From NCBI GenBank assembly GCA_002102555.1, contig MCFL01000060.1:1-64000 (forward strand): DNA of 64,000 bases. Reading direction: 5' to 3'. Below the pieces are notes generated by a model, which had not been told where the DNA came from, made no database searches, and saw nothing but the letters and a program-made list of their open reading frames with translations. The first letter of the stretch is position 1; the number at the start of each line of letters is the position of its first letter. The position numbers and the translations under genes were made by a program. Source of the DNA: Catenaria anguillulae PL171. Taxonomy: Eukaryota; Blastocladiomycota; Blastocladiomycetes; Blastocladiales; Catenariaceae. Shown piece after piece: positions 19,528-30,139 of the stretch.

Positions 19528-20980
19528 CTACCAGTCGATTTGGGCAATGTACTTGCTGTCCTCGTCAACCGCAAAGCCCGAAATGCGATCGCCTTCATCG
19601 TCGTCGCCATTTACACCTTGCCTGACCTCTTCACTTTTCACCAGCTGCCTCAAGTCGCTCATCAACTTCATGTGATGGGTGCTCACTATGTATCTTGCGC
19701 AGCACACACCGTTACTACGTACATCCGATATCACCTCATCACCACCAACAAACAACAAACCTCCGTCAGCCAGAGCACGTTGTTCCACTTTTTGCTCCCG
19801 ATTTCCACGTCCCCGCCTGACCCCTCGAGTCCTTTCCCACTGCCTTCTCCTTCTTGGCCTTCCTACCCTTTCCTTTCCCTGTCCCCTTCTTCTTGGTCAT
19901 GTTCTTCATTGCCACCTTGCGCCTGCGCTTCTTTGCGGGCACTTCTTGATCCTCCTCCGCTTCCTCCATCTCAAAGTGACGCTTGCTGGGCTCAACAATA
20001 CTTGCGGCGCCTTCGAGCAAAATGGCGCTGTCGTGGTGCACGAAACCTCGCATCATGTCAATCATCTTGCGCCGTGTGCCGGGCTCGGCGCCAGGGTTAA
20101 CTGGACGTAAGGGAGCACGCGGGTCGGATGTGAGCATATTGACCGGACTCGAGAAGGGATCAAGTTGCCTAGGTTGACCGACTGGGACTCTGAATGCAAG
20201 ATCGTGGGTGGGAGGTGTGTGGTCGAGGCGGTCGGCACGCGACGACGTGCCAGTGCGAGCGGGAGAGTGGCCGGACCAAGGGCGGTTGAGGGGACGGCAT
20301 GGGCCAGTGAAATGCTCAGGGTGGTGGTCGCTGGATGCGCAGTTAGCGAGACGGGCATTTAAGCCATTGATTTGCCGTACTTGACAGGCCATGCGAGATT
20401 GCCAGCAAGAACTGAAGGCATCATCAACACCTGTCACCACTCCCAGCGGTTGCTGCTGCCGTCGCACAGCACCGATCCGGTTTGAACGCGCGCAACTTTG
20501 ACCTGTGTTGAAAAGGAGATGGATCTGGCTGAGGTGAGTCAGAAATCGCGACACGAGAGTCAGTCAGTTCTCCTTCAATTGGCAACGAGAAAAAGAACTC
20601 AAGGTCGCGTACGTACCTTCCCAGCGTATTGAACGCCTCGATCCAATGCGGCCATTCTCTGTGTTTGCCAGAGTGTTGAAATGCGAGCCACCTGGAGAAG
20701 GTCGCTGTCCATGGTTGTCCCGGGGGTCCGTCGCGCCACCAGAAACGCAAGCAACCCACGTCGAAGCTCACGCCACCAGTAGGTATGGTCATGTTGATCA
20801 AGTCTCTGCCGACGCCGGCGGACCTTCCGTGTGATGCACGCTCGCGTTGCGAGATAATGGAACGCCGAGCACGGGGCCGTTGGGCCGTGAACGTTGCGGC
20901 CACGGTGTGAGGTACCGACAAGTGGTGAGGAGTTGCCCGCTAGGCTTGAGGGGAATGGATGTGCTGGGGCCGCCGTGGTG
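19528..20980 (-). CDS. Spliced gene with an Rmp1-like (RNase MRP protein) segment, 5' end unresolved
   Basis: I read four exons on the minus strand: 20980-20617, 20502-20438, 20330-19779 and about 19657-19528. Donors are GTACGT and GTGACA, and one CGCTAACTGCGCATCCAG branch/acceptor is strong. Phases agree at all joins. Exon 1 is preceded by a CTAATCCAG acceptor, so an upstream exon with the true start is missing. Exon 1 holds RQRLDQHDHTYWWRELRRG, which resembles the RNKNQHR..WWxxLxxLRR core of Rmp1/Nepro-type proteins (RNase MRP subunit). The third exon ends in a Lys-rich basic region (KKRRRKVAMKNM) and the last in GDRISGFAVDEDSKY. Rmp1 assignment is tentative. Confidence 0.42.
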
Positions 20981-21279
20981 CTGGATTAGCGGGAACACGC
21001 GCGACACGCGCCGCCAGAGTCCGAGTGGCCGCTGGTGGGGCAATAAGCGCTGTGGACACCTAGGCCCATGAGTTGCTGTGTTGGTTTGGTGGTGATCAGC
21101 AGAAGTTTGAGATTGTGAAGTGAGTAAGACCAACCGATGACTCGGACATGAGAAAGGTAAGTGCGAAATGACGGCGGTATATGTAACATGACGTAGGACT
21201 TGATTGAAAAACAATGAAAGAAGCAAAAAGCCACAACGACAACCCCTCACTTTCAGAAAAAGGAAAAGACAAATCGAAC

Positions 21280-24200
21280 TCAAGCGGCCGCAACCCCATT
21301 GGCCGCCGGCTTATTCCCTGCTGCGCCCAACGTGACTCCACCTGCATTCGCGGCATTCTTTTGCGCCAACGTAATCTTGTCACCCAAACTCAACGCAATG
21401 CCCTGCGTCTTTGCCCTGATCCGAATATGGCCCACAATACTGCCCGCGCCGCCACGTTCAATGCACACGTTAGCCAGCGCATCCTCGCCAAACACGGACC
21501 GTGCATACAAGTTTGCCGCCAACACGCCGCAATCGCCGCCGCCCAAGGCAGGCTCGGGCGTCAAGCACGCCATGTTGGTGGTGGCCATCATGTGATCCAG
21601 ATAGGCACGCAAGTCGGACGTGCCCGGGAAGTGCACATTGACCTTGTTTTCCCACTCAAACTCGGTCCACATGGCACGGAACTGCGTCTCGGAACATTGC
21701 GCCGGGTGAATGTAGTCCATGATGTCAATGTGAATGTCGGCCAGGTTGACGGTGCGCGTGTCGAGGGCACCAACGTCGTACGTGATGTTGCCGAAAATCA
21801 CGCCTGTCTCGGTCGACGACACTTTGATGTTTGCCTTGAGCGTGTGGTACGACTTTGCGGCCAACGTCACGGGCAACGGGCGCTCGACGAGCTTGAGGTC
21901 GCCCAAGGTGGAAAACTCGAGTGTGAGGTTTTGCAACGTGGTTGCCGTCTGGTTGACGAGCAGCACGTCGAGAACAATGTCGAATTGGTGGACATTGACG
22001 TACGCCTCGGCGTACACGGGATCCGAAAAGCCCGTCAGCTGCACCACGCGAGACAGCTGGTTGTCGGCTTTGGTGCCCTTTCCACCGGACTCGCCGCCCG
22101 CAGCACCCGTGGCCCTCGACATGTCTGCCTCGTACGAATCCAAATCCAACGCATCGTCTCCGGCGCCAACCACATCTGTGCCGGCAGCACGCTTGAGCAG
22201 CCCAAACCCAATGGCATCCTCGACCTGCGTCACCTTTGCCTTGCTCGCGTCCTTTTTCGCGGTCCTTGCGTCCTGCGCCGCAAGCACACGTGCAAATGCC
22301 GCGCGGCATTCGTCCAGGTACACTTTGCCAACATCTGCATCCGTGTCGGCATCTGCGGCCGACCCGGCCGATGCAAGCGACGTCAAACATTGCTGAATGC
22401 GCTCGTACGCGTCCTCGTCCATGGTGCTTGCCATGCCTTGCTTAAGAATGCACGTGAGCAAGAACATGGCCTCGCCCGTGACTTGATTGGCAAGCTTCGC
22501 GTCGGTCTTGCCCGCCGCCGCCGCCGCGTGCACGCGCAGCGACAACTTGGTCACGGCGGTTGCGAGCACGGCGCCCGTAAAGTAATCGCCGTTTTGCAAC
22601 AAGGCTTGAAGAGGTGGGCGACGGCCCGTGGCAGATGCGAGCGGCGACTTGATTCCAGCGCCGGCGCCGGCAGCACCCGCAGTGATGGCGGCTTGTGAGG
22701 CGTAGCTGCCGTCGGCTAGAACCTTGTTGGATGAGGAAGCGGCCGATCCGGCAGTGCTGATGCGCAAGTGGCTGCCGGGCGTTGCACCACCCGTGCCCGT
22801 CGACGTGGCGCCGCGAGCGTTTGCTGCCCCGGCGTTGCCCCCTGTGGTCGACCCCGCTGCCGAGGAGGCAGATTCGGTTCCGTTGGTAGACGCGTCGGCG
22901 GGACCTGCAGCGCCAGCACCCTCAGTCATGGCCTTTGTGACGACCTCGCCCAAGGACCGGCGCACCGTATCGATGACTTGACTCGCAACGTCCTCAGATG
23001 CATACTCGCCCAAGATCCAAAGAACTCCGCGCGCAACCTTACCCGACTTGATGTCGTTCAACCCGGCAAGCAGCCGCTGGATAATGGTCGGGCGCAGCTC
23101 CGGGAATCGCTGGACAACCTCCCTGACAAACGCAACCACGTCCACGGCACTGGCATTGCTGGCATCGCCCAGGTAGTCCATGAGCAAATACACGACCTGG
23201 CCTGCCACGGCCGGAAACTTGATTGCGCACGTATGAATGGTCTGAATCAGCAACTGCCTCAACTCGGGTGCCTTGTCGCCGGCATCCTCGGCCGACGCCT
23301 TGCCAAGTTCCTTCTTCAGCACGCCCACTACGGCGTCCACGTTGCGTGCATTGGTGAGTTGCAAGGCAACCTTGCATGCGTTACGGCGCACTTGCATGTC
23401 GGGCGTGGCAAGCACGCGCAACAAGTCAACAGGCAAGTCGTCGCCGCCAACCTTTTCGTGCTGATCCACCAGCGCCGTGATACGTTCGAGCACAATGAGC
23501 TTGACGTTTGTGTCTGCTGCCTTGTTGAGCAAGCTGACGTAAGCGGCGGCGGCAGCACGCACGGCCTCTGGGTGGGATGTGAGCGACGTGAGCGACGAGG
23601 CGGCTTCGTACTTGACACTGGCGTCGGGCGACGCGAGCAGCGCGTGCAGCAGCTTGAGGTACCGTGGGCGTTCTTGTGCGTTGGCGCGTGCTTCTTGGCG
23701 GACCAGATCAATGATGGCCAGTTGCACGTTTTCGTCGAATTTCGGGATTTGGCTGGCGGCAGAGGCTAGGTAGGCAATGGCAAGGTCGGGGGCACAGTTT
23801 TGAAGCATGACAAAGGCGTTGCGGCGGCAGGCCATGTCGGATTCCTTTGCAAGCAGGTCCGAGATGAGTTTGGGCGCGTCGGGAATGAGGATCTGGTTGT
23901 GCTTGTAGACGAAATAGACGGCCAAGATGGCATTCTTGCGGACATAGGGGTGGCGGTGGTCGAGGTTTTGGCGGCACGAGGGCACGAGCGGCTCGAGGAG
24001 TTCTTGGTCGCGCAGCTTGCAGGCCATGCGCAGAGAAGCGCCGCGAATGTACTCGTTGGGGTGCTGGAGGTCGTTGCGGAGGGCGTTGCACACGAGGATC
24101 ATCTCCTGCTTGAGCTTGCCGTCCGGATTGTGCTTTGGAACGATTTCCCAAAAGAGGTGGAGCAGCTTCTTGAGGGGCTTGTGGGGCGAGGGCATGACGA

Positions 24201-24396
24201 AGCGGATGACATGCATGAGGAGGTTTGGGCCGTAGGGCTCGCCGTTGAGCATGCCGCGCAGGATGCGCTTCATGGTGAGGACCTTGGACTCGTCCGTGCC
24301 CTTTTCGAGCTGGGCCTTGAGCTGGTCGACCGTGGGCGAGTCGGCCGAGTCTGGCGACTGGCGCACGATGGTGTAGCACGGGGTGGCGGCGTCCAT
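21280..24396 (-). CDS. SEC26: Coatomer subunit beta (beta-COP)
   Basis: One ORF of 1038 aa with no intron. The N-terminal half is HEAT/adaptin-like (MLNGEPYGPNLLMHVIRFVM, HPNEYIRGASLRMACKL, HRHPYVRKNAILAVYFVY, RRNAFVMLQNCAPD), characteristic of beta-COP. The C-terminal part contains the coatomer beta appendage (FDIVLDVLLVNQTATTLQNL, LADIHIDIMDYIHPAQCSE, FRAMWTEFEWENKV). Between them, about residues 485-590, lies an Ala/Gly/Ser/Thr-rich linker that helps make it longer than typical ~950-970-residue homologs. Beta-COP is part of the COPI coat for Golgi-to-ER retrograde transport. Confidence 0.96.
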   Translation of the reverse strand: MDAATPCYTIVRQSPDSADSPTVDQLKAQLEKGTDESKVLTMKRILRGMLNGEPYGPNLLMHVIRFVMPSPHKPLKKLLHLFWEIVPKHNPDGKLKQEMILVCNALRNDLQHPNEYIRGASLRMACKLRDQELLEPLVPSCRQNLDHRHPYVRKNAILAVYFVYKHNQILIPDAPKLISDLLAKESDMACRRNAFVMLQNCAPDLAIAYLASAASQIPKFDENVQLAIIDLVRQEARANAQERPRYLKLLHALLASPDASVKYEAASSLTSLTSHPEAVRAAAAAYVSLLNKAADTNVKLIVLERITALVDQHEKVGGDDLPVDLLRVLATPDMQVRRNACKVALQLTNARNVDAVVGVLKKELGKASAEDAGDKAPELRQLLIQTIHTCAIKFPAVAGQVVYLLMDYLGDASNASAVDVVAFVREVVQRFPELRPTIIQRLLAGLNDIKSGKVARGVLWILGEYASEDVASQVIDTVRRSLGEVVTKAMTEGAGAAGPADASTNGTESASSAAGSTTGGNAGAANARGATSTGTGGATPGSHLRISTAGSAASSSNKVLADGSYASQAAITAGAAGAGAGIKSPLASATGRRPPLQALLQNGDYFTGAVLATAVTKLSLRVHAAAAAGKTDAKLANQVTGEAMFLLTCILKQGMASTMDEDAYERIQQCLTSLASAGSAADADTDADVGKVYLDECRAAFARVLAAQDARTAKKDASKAKVTQVEDAIGFGLLKRAAGTDVVGAGDDALDLDSYEADMSRATGAAGGESGGKGTKADNQLSRVVQLTGFSDPVYAEAYVNVHQFDIVLDVLLVNQTATTLQNLTLEFSTLGDLKLVERPLPVTLAAKSYHTLKANIKVSSTETGVIFGNITYDVGALDTRTVNLADIHIDIMDYIHPAQCSETQFRAMWTEFEWENKVNVHFPGTSDLRAYLDHMMATTNMACLTPEPALGGGDCGVLAANLYARSVFGEDALANVCIERGGAGSIVGHIRIRAKTQGIALSLGDKITLAQKNAANAGGVTLGAAGNKPAANGVAAA

Positions 24397-25260
24397 GTTG
24401 TTGATCTTGATGGTTGTCGTTGTCTTTGCTGGTGGGTGATTTCAGTGAGTCGATGCTTCATTTCTTCTCCTCATCGATTCATGGCAGTCGCACTCACCAT
24501 TGGCGTTCAGTTTTTCAAGTATCCTTTCCAATAGGCGCAGATGGCGACGTGGCGGCGGCCTCTGCCTCTGCCTCGTCAGACAGATGGATGGAGATCGATC
24601 GACGCGCCTTCACGGCACGTGACGTTGACTGACTGGTGCTATCTCTTTCAGATCCCTCTGCCTTTGTGCTTCTTGCGAGCGCAGGCTCTCTCCAGATCCC
24701 TCCACCCCAACACAGCATCGATGCCATGTCCATGTCAATGTCGATACTTTCCACCTGCAGTGTATACATGCAGAACTCATAGCTTCGCAACGGCCAATCG
24801 TCTGCTACTTCTTGGGACACGGACACGGACTCTTCTTGATCACCCGCCTTCACTCCGAGTCGAGAGTCGGCGCACCCATGGCCGCAGCCTCGCCGCATTT
24901 CGAACGGGCAGGCAAGCACAAGATCCTTTGACCTCTTTCATGTGCGTGACCGCTCGGTCGGTCACATGTTAGCCCAACATTCCGTGACCGTCATTGTTGT
25001 CCCAAAATCCATTGTATGTAGGCCCTGGCAAGCCCGGTCTCAATCGAGCTCGCCTCTGCCGCAGATGGCCCGGGGTCCCTGCCCCTAACGCCCGTCGTGC
25101 GCGCACCAAACACGGACCCCCGTGCGATCCCGTCGGCTGGGTTCGTGCGTATCTTCTCGTCGCAAGTGGACCCTTTCAACCAATCGACACTCATCTACGG
25201 GCTCGCCGTTGGCAATTTCAATTTCCTCCATCAAGTTCACTCTCCTCCGCCGTGATAACA
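24397..25260. other. Divergent promoter region
   Basis: About 0.86 kb between the beta-COP start (-) and the next plus-strand ORF. Short ORFs in it have no consistent codon bias, and no RNA gene was found. Confidence 0.4.
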
Positions 25261-25778
25261 TGAAGCTCACGCTCGCCGATCTCTGGACTCTCGCACCCGG
25301 CTCCGAAATTGGCAGCGACATCTTGCTGGATTGGCACCTCGCCAACCTCCGCCGCTCACGCTCGCCTGGCCTCTCCCTCATCGGGGACGGCGAAACTCAA
25401 ATGATCTTTTCTGACTTCCACCCGTCCCGTGACGACGACGTTTCGGCGCTTGCTCGCCGCGAAAGGCGTGCAGATTACCTTGCGTTTCGCATCCGCAACC
25501 TTCGCGATCACCCCGTTGTGATCCTCTTGACGCACTTGCGTCGTGAAAGCCGTAGCTGGGTGCTGCTGGGGAGTGCGGCAACCGCTCAAGCCCTGCATCT
25601 ATTCGTCCTTGACCGGCATGGTTCGGTCGGCCGAGATAAGTCTGAAGTTGCCTCAAAGCTCTGTTTTCCTTTCTGTTTTCAGAATCGCAGTCTATCTACT
25701 TCCGGAACAATACATCTTTTGAGTTTCATTTTGGACAGAAATCAATACTGCGGGCTTTGCCTTGCACACCTGCCATGA
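25261..25778 (+). CDS. Hypothetical protein, 172 aa
   Basis: An ATG at 25261 opens MKLTLADLWTLAPGSEIGSD. The first ~120 codons have the strong G/C third-position preference of neighbouring genes, which supports coding. Recognisable pieces are acidic/basic helices (DDDVSALARRERRADYLAFR) and a hydrophobic strand (DHPVVILLTHLRRE). The last ~40 codons are less biased, so the real 3' end may be spliced or shorter. No family recognised. Confidence 0.45.
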
Positions 25779-25845
25779 TCAGCGACCGCCACAGGTCGCG
25801 GCCATTTCAACCGTTGCAAAATGGGTCTTGACAATAAGAGGAGGA

Positions 25846-27059
25846 TCAGGAAAAGATCCGCTCCAGCTCCTTGTCAATCACGTCCTGCTTCAAATGCGTA
25901 ATCACGGTACAATTCTTGGCCAACCCTCTGTGATCCGCGCCCTCGCACCACTGCAGCATCATCATACCCCTGGTCTTTGCCCCCGCCAACTCAATCTCCA
26001 CATGATGATCCACCGTGCGATCCACACACTCAGGCACGGCCAGCGGCAACGTGGCGCACGAATCGCAAATGGCCAAATAATACGACTCGCACGTATCCAC
26101 GCGCCCGCCATCACCAACATGATGCGGCGGCACGTGCACGTCGTGGCGCACGGGCGTGATCCCGGCGGCCTTTGCCTGCACAACCGCTTGCACCTGTGCA
26201 GGCGAACGGAACATGCGGCGCATGGCGGCCGTCACGCGGTACAGGAACTTGGACCACGGAAAAGTGGCATGCCGCGCAGGGTCGCTCAGGCGTTCAATCA
26301 GGTCCCAGTCGAACGCGTGGTCAAAAGTGAGCTCGAGCGGGGCAAGCACGATTTTCGGCGCTTGGATCGAGTGCTTTGTCGACGAAGTAAACACAATGTG
26401 TGCGGCTTCCGGGTCGCATGCAAAGTTGAATTCGGCAGTCCGCGTGGCATTGCCCTTGGCGAGAAGCGAGCCGCCCATGACGTAGAGCTTGTCAATGTAC
26501 GACAAAAAGTCTGGGTCAAGGCGAATGGCCATGGCAATGTTGCTGTGCGCAAGAATGTCCATTTGGATGTCAGAGAAGGTAGGTAACGAGAGGGAAAATA
26601 CAAGGACTCGGGCACAGCGTACGTCAAGGGTCCGATCGCAACCACTGTCATGCCCTTTTCGGCCTTGCACATCCGCACCAACGCATTCGCGCCGTGCTCG
26701 TCCTCGACCACCTTGACCTTTGCAATCTCGTCACTGATTTCGGCCTCGTAGAACGGCCGCGCGCCGCCCAACCCATCCGCGCCGTGCCCATCCCAGTACA
26801 TTTTCTGAAACTCTTCCGACTGAATGAGCGGGCCGCGGGCGCCAGGGTAGATCGGAATGTGACCATGGCGCGCGTAATCGACCGCCAGGAGCGTGCGGAC
26901 GTTGGCCGTGCAGTTGGCAAGCGAGGCGTTGCCGTCGACTGTGGTCACGGCGACCACTTGGCACGTGGACGAGTGGAGGAGGGTCAGAAGGGCAATCGAG
27001 TCGTCGACGCCCGCATCCGTGTCGAAGATGATCTTGCGTTTCGTGGTGGGAGTTGTCAT
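25846..27059 (-). CDS. Inosine/uridine-preferring nucleoside hydrolase family protein
   Basis: Exons 27059-26623 and 26542-25846 give 377 aa in exact frame. The N-terminal IIFDTDAGVDDSIALL is the Ca2+-binding signature (DxDxxxDD) of nucleoside hydrolases. GPLTNIAMAIRLDP is recovered exactly across the splice junction, and LYVMGGSL and the late VEIELAGAKTRGMM block are also family-typical. The enzyme would cleave the N-glycosidic bond of ribonucleosides for purine/pyrimidine salvage. Substrate preference cannot be read from sequence. The central loop VRHDVHVPPHHVGDGG is His-rich, which is less usual. Upstream in-frame codons to 27149 were not used. Confidence 0.9.
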
Positions 27060-28667
<1,608 letters not shown>

Positions 28668-30139
28668 TCGACCGTCGTAGACATTTATATATCCATCGTG
28701 ATTGAAATTGATCCGCTCGATTTCGCATAACCAGGGGTGACGGGGTCACAAACCATGAATGGGAAGGAACACAATGAGATGCACACACTCTGGCCAACTT
28801 GACCTAACCTCACTCCTCTTGTTCCACTGCTTCAAACATGTCAAGCAGTCCCGTGAATGTCTCGCTCCCTGCAAGTTTTTGACTCACAAATCCGAGTTCG
28901 ACTGCGAGATGGAGTATGTATGGACGCCTGGGTAGTGCCATCAACGACAGTCGGGGTGATCAAGTGACTGAGGAAAGCAGGCTCGAGCTTTGCGGTAGAA
29001 AGACGGCTTGCCTTGTGAGCGAGGGCGAGGTCCAAAGAAGTGCATTGGTTGGATTCTGGCCATCTGTTTTGGCCGGTTGCTGCCCGTCGCTTGACCTTGA
29101 GTCCGATTTCAGCATGATGTAGGGCGGGTATGTACAATGGTCCATGCATGACTGCTGTGGGGTGGGGAGCGCTGGAGGAGGCGACGAAAAGTGGACGAAA
29201 TGCGTAATCTATCGCACACGAAGGAGTGGAACGCAGATTGCATTGAATCAGAATGGCGAAACGTTGACTTGTTAATAAAGCCAAGCCCGCGAAAGCAAAG
29301 TCAACGTAACACAAAGAGTATTTCCTACGCCAGCCTCCATCCTGTCGGCCCCATGAATGCTGCGGGTGTGACCCCCGAAACAGAAGAAAGTGTACAACGT
29401 AAATATGCACAAGCGGCCGAGTGGACCGCAGGCAACGATGGTCGCTCGAGGCGAAAACGATTGGAAACGAAAAAGCAAAACTAAACAGAACAAGAAAATG
29501 ACAAACTCATCCCCGCATCCCACCAAACCAGCAACACAATATCCCACACACCCCTTACCAAGGAAAGGCGTTGCCGAGAATGGTATACTCAAGACTCGCG
29601 CATCTGCATCGGCACGCGTGTTTGCCCCACGCAAAGTCGGGCATTCGCCATCAATTCCATGTGAGATCATTGGTTGCCGACATCCCACGCAGAATCGGCC
29701 ATCAAGACGGGCCAACTGGTGCGCTGGCCGCGCGCTGCTCGATACTGGTGCTCAGAGAATTGCTCCCGTTGCGGTGGCAATACGTTGACGCGAGGAGCAA
29801 TGTTGGCCAGTCGCTGGCAACTCTCGCACGAAGGATCTGGCAGTGTTGGTTGTGGACAAAATGCGGACTAGTGCGGGCGATGGATCGGCGGCCACAAACA
29901 CTCTCCACCGAATCTGCCTCAGTGCCTTGGCACCCTGGGAACGACGACCTGTGCACACCAAGTCGAAGCAGCGTCATTGGCGACTCATATTCACCTCTGT
30001 ACCGTCAGCTGGCCGTGGTATCGACTGGACAAATGTTCAAAATGCGGCACCTTCACTCCGTCGTCATCCATCAAGAAGCCGACCGACACCGTCCGCGGCC
30101 GCTGTTGGCGACTTCAAGTTGTGTGCCCGAACCATCACC
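28668..30139. other. Gene-poor stretch with short coding-like pieces
   Basis: About 1.5 kb. It contains the 43-codon minus-strand ORF at 28810-28941 (listed separately). A minus-strand stretch at 29715-29560 has Cys pairs (FCVGCRQPM, ECPTLRG) and ends at a GTAAGG donor-like site. On the plus strand, two Cys-pair segments occur in different frames (CSENCSRCGG near 29755, CSKCGTFT near 30033). None can be assembled into a convincing gene by eye. The open frame of the next gene extends back to 29843. Confidence 0.35.
28810..28941 (-). CDS. Possible 43-residue microprotein
   Basis: An ATG at 28941 opens MALPRRPYILHLAVELG and closes at a TGA at 28810 after LLDMFEAVEQEE. An in-frame stop lies five codons upstream of the ATG. 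The sequence is non-repetitive and amphipathic (helix-like FTGLLDMFEAVEQEE). It could be a true small protein or the last exon of an unseen gene. No family recognised. Confidence 0.3.
   Translation of the reverse strand: MALPRRPYILHLAVELGFVSQKLAGSETFTGLLDMFEAVEQEE

Noticed and set aside
21214-22698. 494-codon plus-strand ORF
   Set aside because: It is antisense to beta-COP, whose family motifs run continuously on the other strand. It has no recognisable domain and reflects the G/C-biased codon pattern.
29674-30090. Cys-pair segments CSENCSRCGG and CSKCGTFT suggesting a zinc-ribbon gene
   Set aside because: They lie in different frames without plausible introns, and the strongest open frame here belongs to the F-box-like gene.
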